Shown here piece after piece: positions 19,321 through 26,967 of a stretch of DNA of 64,000 bases (position 1 is its first letter; every line of letters begins with the position of its first letter). Made by a program: the position numbers and the translations under genes. This DNA comes from Planctomycetota bacterium (GTDB lineage Bacteria; Planctomycetota; JAPUJT01): NCBI GenBank assembly GCA_027296055.1, contig JAPUJT010000132.1, positions 1 to 64,000 on the forward strand. Reading direction: 5' to 3'. Under the pieces are notes generated by a model that saw only the letters and a program-made list of their open reading frames with translations, was not told the origin of the DNA and ran no database searches.

Positions 19321-21282
19321 CTTCTTCTTTTTTCCGCCGAGCCAGTCGAAGACCCCCTCGGTAGCTTTCTTCACGTCCTCTCCCGCCTGCTCCCCGATCT
19401 TCTTCTTCAGGTCCTCTCCGATCTTCTCGTCCGCGCCTTTTAGGACCTCGTCACCCAGCTTCTTCTTGGCGTCCTCGAGGGCCTTGTCGACGAGCTTCCC
19501 CGCCTCCTCCTTCCCCTGGTCGACGAGCTTGTCCGTCTCAGCCCGCACCCGCCTGGCCAGCTCGTCCGCTCCGGCCTTCAGGAGGGCGTCGGAGAGCGCC
19601 CCGGCATCCACGCTTACCCGCGGATTCGTCAGGGGGCCTATGATCTCGATCGGGATCTCGAGCTTCTTCACCTGAGCGGATTGCCCCTGCAGAGTGATCG
19701 TCGTGTCGTGCAGGGTCGCGATGAGCCGGATCCGGATCTTGTCCGTCGAGGAGCCCGGCCAACTTCCATCGAAGGCGAGGTCCATCGTGCCACCCTGGAT
19801 CGGCTTGGTCCCCTGGACCGAGAGTTCGTCCGCAATCGAGTCGACCGGAAGGCCTCCGAAGGTGGCACGGAGGACGCTCTCCCCCGCCGACGCCGATAAC
19901 CCGGCAAGGATCAGCTCGGCGGTGAAGGTCTTCTTCTCCGACTCCGTGGCCAGCTGGGGTGCGCCATCGAGGAGACTCGGATGGCTGGAGAGGTTCATTG
20001 CACTGAGCGACAGTGCCTCTTCCTTCCAGAAGGACATGCGCAGCTTTTCGAGGTTCAGCTCGGCGATCACCACCGTCGGGGCATCCTCCACGAGATGCCT
20101 CGCCGCCACTGCAGCGTACCCCCTCTCGGCCGCCTGGAGAGCCAGCCTCTCCCCGAGCGAAAGCTCGGCCTCGTCCGGTGCGTCGCCGTCTGCCTCCCCC
20201 TCTCCGGCCTCGGGTCCGCTCAGGCGATCGAGCCAGTGCTGGACCCTGGCCAACCTGTCTTTCCATTTCTCGGCGTTCACGAGATATTCGTCGAGCTTCT
20301 TGGCGTCAGGAACGTCCCCAGGCGGGGGGGGCGGCTCTTCCTCCTTCGGAGCCTCTTTCTCGATCCGCTTGCCGGGCGTCGAGCGCTTCTCTCCAGAAGT
20401 CGCTTCTCCTATCGTCACGCGATCGATCCGGAATCGCTTTCGCAAAAGATCTTTCGTGCCGAAGTCAATCTCGAGCTTCTCCGCCCTCAGGAAGTCCGTG
20501 TCGAGCTGGTCGGGGTCCGCCATGGCGAGACCGTGGATGACAATGCGGCCCTCGGACAGCTCCACCTCCACGCTCCTGATGTCGACGGTGGCTCCGTTCA
20601 CCTTCTGCAGACCCTTCTTCAGGGCGGCGTAGACGATCTCATCGCTGAAAAACAATCCGATGACATAGGCGACGAGCACCCCTCCGATCACCGCGACGAC
20701 GCCCAGGATGCGGATCGGGTTGCCGATCTTCTTCGCCAGGATCTCGTCGTACTGGCCTTTTCCCTTCCCCTTTCCGAAGAAGACCCAGGTGAGGAATCGG
20801 ACGTACCACTTCGATGACCACTTCTTGTAGGCCTCGGATCCCTCCTCGAGGGCCGCCGCCCTCCTACGAAAGCCGACGATCACCTTGACGGAGAAGAGAC
20901 CGAGGAGCACTCCCCACCCGAGCCCGACGACGAGGCTACCCAACGTCAAGTAGTACTCGAGGCCGAAGAAGGCGAGGATCGGGGCATTGACCATCGATCC
21001 GACGAGTCCCTCCGTCGGTCCATGAATGAGAGTCCGTCCGGCGGCGAACGAGACGGGCGTGGCCGCGAGGAAGACCAGCCGGCCGACCAGACCGGACAGA
21101 GCCGCCAAGGGGAGATTTGCGTTGAGCACCACGAGGAGCATCAACAGGCCCGCAACCAAACCGGGCGCTTGCCAGAAGCTAGGAACGAAGCTGATCATCG
21201 TCCCCAGCAGGCAGGCCATGAAAATCTGAACGGGAGTGGCCTTCCCACGGATGATCTTGCCGAACTTGCGTATCAGCAGCAT
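19315..21282 (-). CDS. TIGR03546-like membrane domain fused to TIGR03545/AsmA-like domain
   Basis: In this 655-aa protein, residues 1 to about 160 resemble the TIGR03546/DUF2062-type membrane domain (TPVQIFMACLLGTMISFVPSF and several hydrophobic helices). A second membrane anchor lies at about 190-215 (IRILGVVAVIGGVLVAYVIGLFF). After it comes a periplasmic region like TIGR03545 or AsmA, with VEVELSEGRIVIHGLAMADP and a long beta-rich stretch. It ends in a Lys-rich helical tail. As I recall, the two TIGR families usually occur as adjacent genes, and here they are one polypeptide. A role in envelope lipid or outer-membrane homeostasis is inferred from AsmA relatives. GGAGGAG precedes the ATG. 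Confidence 0.75.
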   Translation of the reverse strand: MLLIRKFGKIIRGKATPVQIFMACLLGTMISFVPSFWQAPGLVAGLLMLLVVLNANLPLAALSGLVGRLVFLAATPVSFAAGRTLIHGPTEGLVGSMVNAPILAFFGLEYYLTLGSLVVGLGWGVLLGLFSVKVIVGFRRRAAALEEGSEAYKKWSSKWYVRFLTWVFFGKGKGKGQYDEILAKKIGNPIRILGVVAVIGGVLVAYVIGLFFSDEIVYAALKKGLQKVNGATVDIRSVEVELSEGRIVIHGLAMADPDQLDTDFLRAEKLEIDFGTKDLLRKRFRIDRVTIGEATSGEKRSTPGKRIEKEAPKEEEPPPPPGDVPDAKKLDEYLVNAEKWKDRLARVQHWLDRLSGPEAGEGEADGDAPDEAELSLGERLALQAAERGYAAVAARHLVEDAPTVVIAELNLEKLRMSFWKEEALSLSAMNLSSHPSLLDGAPQLATESEKKTFTAELILAGLSASAGESVLRATFGGLPVDSIADELSVQGTKPIQGGTMDLAFDGSWPGSSTDKIRIRLIATLHDTTITLQGQSAQVKKLEIPIEIIGPLTNPRVSVDAGALSDALLKAGADELARRVRAETDKLVDQGKEEAGKLVDKALEDAKKKLGDEVLKGADEKIGEDLKKKIGEQAGEDVKKATEGVFDWLGGKKKKK

Positions 21283-21338
21283 CTGGACTCCTCCAACTGG
21301 TTAGACGCTGGAATTCCCCCCGGATCCTGGACGGCGCA

Positions 21339-21367
21339 ATCATACAATTGCCTCTCCCCAGGCGCAA
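21339..21367 (-). promoter_or_regulatory. Candidate sigma-70 promoter for the fused TIGR03546/TIGR03545 gene
   Basis: On the minus strand, TTGCGC (21362-21367) is separated by 17 bp from TATGAT (21339-21344). The -10 box matches 5 of 6 consensus bases, while the -35 box matches only the TTG plus the last C position poorly. The site lies about 55 bp upstream of the ATG. Confidence 0.45.
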
Positions 21368-21412
21368 TTCGCCGCCGCCTGGAGGACAGCCCACGATTCG
21401 AGATCCTGGATA

Positions 21413-21430
21413 AAGGTGACAGTCCCCTTT
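21413..21430. repeat. REP-like short element, family B
   Basis: AAAGGTGACAGTCCCCTTTT forms a small imperfect palindrome. Its core AAGGTGACAGTCCC occurs as an exact reverse complement at 4916-4929, between the metzincin gene and the LMF1-like gene. Confidence 0.5.
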
Positions 21431-21442
21431 TCGATGCTTCTT

Positions 21443-22570
21443 CTAGAACATGGGGGTCGGGATGTCTCCCCAGTGTACATGAGGAGGCGGTGTCTCGACA
21501 GCGAGGACCTGTCGCGTCGAGGCGTCTACGCGAACGATGGCAATCGGGACACGCCCGTAGGCCGACTTCACGATGTCACGGCCCGTGGCATCCCTATCGT
21601 GGATACGAGCCGCCGTGACGAGCACCTTGAATCGACTCCGGTCGAAGTCGGAAGGCGTTCGATGACCGCCGGGCCGGAATTCGGCCTCCATCGGCAGGTC
21701 CGGCAGATACCACTTCGCCGGAACCACATAGAGAATCCTCTTCCTGGCGCCCGCCATGAGCATCCGCTCCTTGACCTCCGCGTCCGAGAGGGCGATCTCG
21801 TAGACGGTCTCGAGCTCCTCGTGAGCCAGCACCGCCGGGGAGATCACCACGGCGTCTTCCAGGTACAGGGCCGAAATCCGGGATAGGGAGTGGTCCCGGA
21901 GAGCGAAGCCGAGGGCGAGAGTCGACGCGATCAGCCCCACGTACATCATCATTCCGATCAGGAGGCGCGCGAGGCCGCGGGCGGGGATGAGCCTCGGGAG
22001 GCGGTCCTCTACGCGGCGCGGCAGGAACATCCCCGTGCTCTCCTGATAGGCTCTGTAGCTCTCCCCGAAACGTCGGAGGCACTGGTCCTCCTCCCACCGG
22101 GCCAGAACAAGGTAGAGGAAGACCATGGTGACGTAGCTCACCAGCACGAAGAACCGCGGCCAGAGAAGGCTTGTCCCCAGCCCGAGGATCGCCAGGGCGA
22201 CGTATTGGGGATGTCGAATGTATCTGTACGGGCCGGCGATCATCGCCCCACGACGGAGTATCCTGGATTTATAGAGGGGAATGGCCGCGGCAAGAAAGAA
22301 GCCCACCCCCGCCAGGATAAGCACTCTCGAGACCATCGGAATCGAATCCAGGACGACGCCGCCTGTCCGGGAGAAATGGGGCAGGTAGAACTGCGTGAGC
22401 CATGACGTTGCAGGAGAGCGATGGAAAGAGTTCAGGACGGGCCCGTAGACGGAGTAGTAGTGCAGAGCTACGGGGCTTATCATGAAAAGGATCTCGAAGA
22501 CCACGAGGAAGTAGAAGCCCCAGGCGGCGGGTTTGAGGACCCACTTCACCAACGTCCCGACCTGCCTCAT
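21443..22570 (-). CDS. Isoprenylcysteine/phospholipid methyltransferase-like membrane protein
   Basis: The N-terminal 230 or so residues of this 375-aa protein hold about five or six hydrophobic segments. They include the signature GPYRYIRHPQYVALAILGLG followed by ARWEEDQCLRRFGESYRAY, which is the SAM-binding end of ICMT/PEMT-type methyltransferases. The remaining 140 residues are a soluble domain (ELETVYEIALSDAEVKERM and similar) that normal family members lack and that I cannot assign. Bacterial members methylate lipids or small molecules, and no substrate can be read here. GGAGAGGG precedes the ATG. The M48 protease gene is divergent, 147 bp away. Confidence 0.8.
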   Translation of the reverse strand: MRQVGTLVKWVLKPAAWGFYFLVVFEILFMISPVALHYYSVYGPVLNSFHRSPATSWLTQFYLPHFSRTGGVVLDSIPMVSRVLILAGVGFFLAAAIPLYKSRILRRGAMIAGPYRYIRHPQYVALAILGLGTSLLWPRFFVLVSYVTMVFLYLVLARWEEDQCLRRFGESYRAYQESTGMFLPRRVEDRLPRLIPARGLARLLIGMMMYVGLIASTLALGFALRDHSLSRISALYLEDAVVISPAVLAHEELETVYEIALSDAEVKERMLMAGARKRILYVVPAKWYLPDLPMEAEFRPGGHRTPSDFDRSRFKVLVTAARIHDRDATGRDIVKSAYGRVPIAIVRVDASTRQVLAVETPPPHVHWGDIPTPMF

Positions 22571-22717
22571 GACTACGGACCCTCTCCGGAATGAAGATGG
22601 AGCGAAAAGTCAAATCTGATACACTCCCCCCGACCGCTCCCGCCGGGGGGAAAGAGAGTATCTTTTCGGAAGCCCGAGTTCGACCCTTCGCTGGGCCGTC
22701 CTCTCCGAGCGCGTGAC

Positions 22718-23857
22718 ATGGATGATCTTTCCCCGTTTCTGGGCGGCGTCCTGAGCGACGCGATCGATGGGGGCAGGAGCGGAGCGGAGATCGAGCTCCG
22801 CTCCGGCGCGATCCAGGCCCGTACACCCGAGGGGCAGACTTTCTCCATCCCCTTTCGCGCCTGCCGGCTGGAGTTGGGGGGGGCGAGCGGCCGTATGATC
22901 TTCTGCCACGACGAATCGGGCGGCCTGACCGTCTTCTGTGAGGACCGGCGCTTTCCGACGGCCCTCGAGCTCGAGTCGGGCGGCGTGCTGAGCGATCAGC
23001 TGGACCGCGTTCGGGGAAAGCGCCGCAGCGAGAGACGGCGTTCCCGCACCGTGGCGATCGCCGTCGTCGTCCTGCTCGCGGGCCTGCTGTTCGGAGGCTA
23101 TCATGCGGTGGTCCTGGCCGCGCGTGCCGCGATAGCCGCCCTGCCGATCAGCGTGGATCGACAGATCGGAGATAAGGTCATGAGCACGATGGACCTGGGG
23201 GGCCCGCCGATCTCCGACGACCTCGTCGTATCGGCGATCCAGTCGATAGTCGACCGACTTAAACCGCACGCCAGTGTCGAGGGATTCGACTACCGGATAC
23301 AGGTCGTCGACGCTCCGATCCTGAACGCCTTCGCCTTGCCAGGTGGATCCATCGTCGTCTACACGGGCCTGCTCGAAGCGGCAGAGGGCCCGGAGCAGGT
23401 CGCCGGCGTGCTGGCCCACGAGATCTCGCACGTGACTCTCCGGCACGGCCTCAAGGGAGTCGCCCAGTCGTTGGGAGTCGTGCTCGGGGTTCGCACACTG
23501 CTCGGGGATGTGGAAGGGCTCGTGGCCCTGGGAGCCGGACTCTTGAGCGAGGGGGTTATCAGCAGCCACAGTCGCGCCCAGGAGGCGGAGGCAGACGCCG
23601 AGGGTGTCCGTATGATGCTCGGCGCCGAAATCGACCCGAGGGCGCTCGCGGGGTTCTTCGAGCTGCTCCATGCCAAGTCCGGGGATACGCCGGGCCTCAT
23701 AGCCTGGCTCAGCTCCCACCCCCAGCATGAGGATCGGATCGCCGCCATCGAGACGCAGATCGCCGACTTGGGAGCGCCAATCTCCCGGCCTCTCGATATC
23801 GATTGGGAGGAGGTCCAGCGTCGGATCGGTGGACAGGTCAAGGACCGTAATGAGTGA
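22718..23857 (+). CDS. M48-family zinc metallopeptidase
   Basis: In this 379-aa protein, residues 1 to about 95 form a small beta domain of unknown type (LRSGAIQARTPEGQTFSIPF). One membrane helix lies at about 108-132 (VAIAVVVLLAGLLFGGYHAVVL). The peptidase domain follows, with HEISH at 234-238 and the third ligand in the AEADAEG motif near residue 292, the M48/HtpX/Oma1 pattern. GGSIVVYTGLLEAAEGPEQ is also typical. It probably works as a membrane-attached quality-control protease. It heads a four-gene plus-strand run with three AIM24 genes (43-bp gap, then 15-bp gaps), so a functional link with those proteins is likely. Confidence 0.93.
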   Translation: MDDLSPFLGGVLSDAIDGGRSGAEIELRSGAIQARTPEGQTFSIPFRACRLELGGASGRMIFCHDESGGLTVFCEDRRFPTALELESGGVLSDQLDRVRGKRRSERRRSRTVAIAVVVLLAGLLFGGYHAVVLAARAAIAALPISVDRQIGDKVMSTMDLGGPPISDDLVVSAIQSIVDRLKPHASVEGFDYRIQVVDAPILNAFALPGGSIVVYTGLLEAAEGPEQVAGVLAHEISHVTLRHGLKGVAQSLGVVLGVRTLLGDVEGLVALGAGLLSEGVISSHSRAQEAEADAEGVRMMLGAEIDPRALAGFFELLHAKSGDTPGLIAWLSSHPQHEDRIAAIETQIADLGAPISRPLDIDWEEVQRRIGGQVKDRNE

Positions 23858-23899
23858 AGGGGACCCACAGGGGTCCGGAGCCATCGAAGGGGAACGGAT

Positions 23900-24556
23900 A
23901 TGGACGTCGAGATTCGCGACAAGCCTTCCTTCGCCCACCTCGGGGTGAGCCTGGCTCCCGGGGAGCGGATCATCGCCGAGGCGGATGCGATGGCGAGCAT
24001 GAGCTCGTCCATTGACATGAAGACCCGGTGGAACGGAGGGGTCCTCTCCGCCGTCCTCCGGAGGGGCCTCGGGGGTGAGTCTCTGTTCGTGAACGAGTTT
24101 TCCACGGAGACCGGAGGAGAACTCGTCCTCACACAGGCGTTCCCGGGTGACATGGAGTGCATCGATCTGAAAGACACGACCCTGTATCTGCAGCCGGGAG
24201 CCTTCATCGCGTGCGAGCCGACGGTCTCCCTCGGGATCGGCTGGGCCGGCTTCGCCAGCTTCATCGGGCGGGAGGGCCTCTTCCGTCTGAAGGTGTCGGG
24301 CCGCGGGAGGGTCTGGTTCGGCGCATACGGAGGGATATTCTCACGAGATATCCTGACCGAGCTGATCGTGGATACGGGCCATCTCGTGGGCTATGAGCCG
24401 ACGATCAGTCTGAAAGTCGGATTGGCGGGCGGCATCTTCACGAGCCTCTTCAGCGGCGAGGGTCTCGTGACGCGAGTTCGCGGACCGGGAAAGATCTACC
24501 TCCAATCCCGGTCGTTTGGCGGACTCGTCTCGTGGACAAACTCGCACCTCTGGTAG
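23900..24556 (+). CDS. AIM24 family protein (TIGR00266), paralogue 1
   Basis: A 218-aa cytosolic beta-rich protein. It has the family features LAPGERIIAEADAMASMS, the G-G-E-S-LFVNEF block, FPGDMECIDL, and the ending FSGEGLVTRVRGPGKIYLQSR. It is the first of three tandem paralogues, each about 30-40% alike by eye. Yeast Aim24 is mitochondrial and affects inner-membrane organisation (MICOS). The role of the bacterial family is not established. AAGGGGAACGG precedes the ATG. Confidence 0.92.
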   Translation: MDVEIRDKPSFAHLGVSLAPGERIIAEADAMASMSSSIDMKTRWNGGVLSAVLRRGLGGESLFVNEFSTETGGELVLTQAFPGDMECIDLKDTTLYLQPGAFIACEPTVSLGIGWAGFASFIGREGLFRLKVSGRGRVWFGAYGGIFSRDILTELIVDTGHLVGYEPTISLKVGLAGGIFTSLFSGEGLVTRVRGPGKIYLQSRSFGGLVSWTNSHLW

Positions 24557-24571
24557 GAGAGTATCGCTCCC

Positions 24572-25255
24572 ATGCAGATCGAGATCACGAATCGACCGGC
24601 GGCATCGGTGGCCAGGCTCGAGCTGGGCGTTCAAGAGAACGTCACGTGCGAGGTCGGCGCGATGATCGCCATGACCACCGGGATCACCGTCGAGACGACC
24701 ACGCGAAACAAGGGCGGCGGCGGGGGCATCCTGAAAGGCCTGAAGCGAATGTTCGCCGGGGAGAGCTTCTTCCTCAACCAGTTCACGGCGCAGCAAGCTG
24801 GCCAGCATTTGATCATCGGTCCCAACCTTCTCGGAGACATCGTTCACCATCGCCAGAGCGGGGGGTCGATGATCGTCCAGGGCTCGAGCTGGCTCGCCAG
24901 CGGCCCCGGGATCGAGATCGACGCGACGTGGGCCGGATTCTCGCAGGCCCTCTTCGGCGGCGAAGGAATCTTCTGGGTCAAGTGCACGGGGACGGGAGAT
25001 CTCCTGCTGAATAGCTTCGGCGCGATCTACGAGGTCGATGTCCAGGACCAGTACGTCGTCGATACGGGTCACATCGTCGCCTTCGAGGATACGCTCCAGT
25101 TCAAGATCGGAGCGGCCGGAAAGTCCTGGATAGGAAGTTTCCTCGGAGGGGAGGGCCTCGTCTGCAAGTTCAGCGGGAGGGGAAAGCTCTACTGTCAGAG
25201 CCATAATCCCCCCAGCCTTGGAAAGCGCCTCGGGCCGAGACTGAAACCGAAGTAG
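24572..25255 (+). CDS. AIM24 family protein (TIGR00266), paralogue 2
   Basis: This 227-aa protein has the same domain as its neighbours: VGAMIAMTTGITVETTT, FAGESFFLNQFTA, a core stretch around WAGFSQALFGGEGIFWVKCTG, and GEGLVCKFSGRGKLYCQSH at the end. It starts 15 bp after paralogue 1 and is certainly co-transcribed. Unlike paralogue 1, it has a Gly/Arg-rich stretch (NKGGGGGILKGLKR) before the first signature block, and its ending is longer and basic. Confidence 0.92.
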   Translation: MQIEITNRPAASVARLELGVQENVTCEVGAMIAMTTGITVETTTRNKGGGGGILKGLKRMFAGESFFLNQFTAQQAGQHLIIGPNLLGDIVHHRQSGGSMIVQGSSWLASGPGIEIDATWAGFSQALFGGEGIFWVKCTGTGDLLLNSFGAIYEVDVQDQYVVDTGHIVAFEDTLQFKIGAAGKSWIGSFLGGEGLVCKFSGRGKLYCQSHNPPSLGKRLGPRLKPK

Positions 25256-25270
25256 CGGAGACCGACGAAC

Positions 25271-26002
25271 ATGTTCGATACGCCAGATCAGCCAGATCAA
25301 AAGGGTGACTTCGAGTTCGAGATCACGGAACGCCCGGACTACGCGATGGTCACGGTCCAACTGCGTCGCGAGGGCCAGCAGGTCTTCGCCGAGCCGTCTG
25401 CGATGGTCACGATGTCGCCGACGATTCAGCTGAAGGCAGGCTTCAAGGGGGGATTGAGGGGGACGATCGGTCGCGCCCTCGGCGGGGAGAGCGTGATCAT
25501 CAACACCTTCACGGCCAAGGACGGACCCGGAGAGGTCTCGCTGGCCCCGGGAGCGGCTGGAGATGTCGTCCACAGACATCTCGATGGCGAGACGATCTAC
25601 ATCCAGCGGGGCGGCTACCTGGCGCACACGGAGGGGATCGATCTGACGGGGAAATGGCAGGGCGCGAAGGGTTTCTTCAGCGGCCAGGGCCTGATCCTCC
25701 TCAAGGCCTCAGGCGTCGGCGACGTCTTCTTCAACTCGTACGGGGCGATCCTGGAGATCGACGTGTACGAGGATTACATCGTCGACACCGGGTACATCGT
25801 GGCCTTCGAGGAGACGCTGCAGTACCACGTGTCGATTTTGCGCGGCCTGCGCGGTGGCGGAACGCTGAAGAGCCTCTTCTTCGGCGGCGAGGGCCTGATC
25901 TGTCGCTTCTCGGGACACGGGAAGGTCTGGGTGCAAACCCGGTACGTCACCCCATTCCTGCGGTGGGTGCATCCCTACCGACCTACGAAGAAGAGAGATT
26001 GA
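25271..26002 (+). CDS. AIM24 family protein (TIGR00266), paralogue 3
   Basis: A 243-aa protein with the AIM24 blocks EPSAMVTMSPTIQLKA, GGESVIINTFTAKDG, GQGLILLKASGVGDVF and GEGLICRFSGHGKVWVQTR. An acidic N-terminal extension (FDTPDQPDQKGDFEFEI) distinguishes it from the two others. It begins 15 bp after paralogue 2 and closes the M48-AIM24 run. It is convergent with the VOC gene, whose stop lies 6 bp away. Confidence 0.92.
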   Translation: MFDTPDQPDQKGDFEFEITERPDYAMVTVQLRREGQQVFAEPSAMVTMSPTIQLKAGFKGGLRGTIGRALGGESVIINTFTAKDGPGEVSLAPGAAGDVVHRHLDGETIYIQRGGYLAHTEGIDLTGKWQGAKGFFSGQGLILLKASGVGDVFFNSYGAILEIDVYEDYIVDTGYIVAFEETLQYHVSILRGLRGGGTLKSLFFGGEGLICRFSGHGKVWVQTRYVTPFLRWVHPYRPTKKRD

Positions 26003-26008
26003 GGGCCC

Positions 26009-26794
26009 CTACTTCGCCGACAGAGCGATGATCGAGCAGATGGCGCCCTGCGGGTCCTGGATCACCGAGAACCGCCCGACGGGCGGAATGTCGGTCGGCG
26101 GGACCTTCACCTCCGCGCCCAGCCCCTTGGCCTTCTCGGCGGAGCTATCGCAGTTGGCCACGGAGAAGTAGACCATCCAGTGGGAGGGCATCTCTCCCCA
26201 TTCCTCCGACATTTGCAATATACCTGCCGCCTGCTCCTCGCCGTTCATCATCATGGTGTACTTGTGGGGGCCCATATCCTTGACCATCGGATTCCATCCG
26301 AAGAGATCGGCGTAGAACTTTCCCGCCCGATCCATGTCTCGAGTGGCCAGCTCGTTCCAGCAGACGCTCCCTGGCTTGCCGTCGGTGTGCGCCGTCCCCT
26401 GGTGCTTCTTCGGCTGCCACAGGGCCAGGGTAGCCCCCGTCGGATCTTGCAGAACGGCCATGCTGCCAATGTCGAACACATCGAAGGCGTCCTTGATGAC
26501 CGTCCCGCCAAGCTCCTTCGCCTTCCCCGCGCTGGCGGAGGCGCTTTCGACGGTGACGTAGGACAGCCAGTGCGGCTTGACCCCCTGCGACTTCATCTCG
26601 GGGGTCAGCTCGTACAGGGCGCCGACGTTGCCGCCCTCCAGGATGCACATCGTGTATGTGCCGGCCCCCGGAATCGGATCGTCATGAGTCTCCCAACCCA
26701 TGAGCTCGGAGTAGAAGCTCTTGGCGCCAGCCGCATCGCTCGTGGACAGCTCCGCCCAGCAAAAAGTCCCGGGTGCGTGGATTACATCGCTCAT
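26009..26794 (-). CDS. VOC (glyoxalase/bleomycin resistance-like) protein with two tandem domains
   Basis: This 261-aa protein consists of two similar VOC units. The first is FCWAELSTSDAAGAKSFYSELMGWE through GATLALWQPKK. The second is VCWNELATRDMDRAGKFYADLFGWN through GAICSIIALS. Each has the FY.L.GW pattern of betaalphabetabetabeta metal-binding folds. Closely similar proteins are usually annotated as hydroxylases or glyoxalases without proof. The ATG at 26792-26794 has GAGGAGG 5 nt upstream. An in-frame extension upstream is Arg-rich and not conserved in the family. The gene is divergent from the RelE/FHA gene. Confidence 0.9.
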   Translation of the reverse strand: MSDVIHAPGTFCWAELSTSDAAGAKSFYSELMGWETHDDPIPGAGTYTMCILEGGNVGALYELTPEMKSQGVKPHWLSYVTVESASASAGKAKELGGTVIKDAFDVFDIGSMAVLQDPTGATLALWQPKKHQGTAHTDGKPGSVCWNELATRDMDRAGKFYADLFGWNPMVKDMGPHKYTMMMNGEEQAAGILQMSEEWGEMPSHWMVYFSVANCDSSAEKAKGLGAEVKVPPTDIPPVGRFSVIQDPQGAICSIIALSAK

Positions 26795-26967
26795 CGGATC
26801 CTCCTCGAGAATCGGGTGAATCTTCTTATTTATGAAGGAACGGACAGGGAGCCGATGATGGCAGCGACCCCCTCCGAAGTCCACCCCGGAGGCGACCCGT
26901 CTGTGCTTGCATCCTCGGGTTGTTTCCGCCATCGTACAGGACTCGCTGCAGACTCGAGGAGGCACAG

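Noticed and set aside
22610-23938. A 442-residue minus-strand frame over the M48 gene.
   Set aside because: The plus strand has the HEISH zinc site, a membrane helix and a well-spaced downstream operon.
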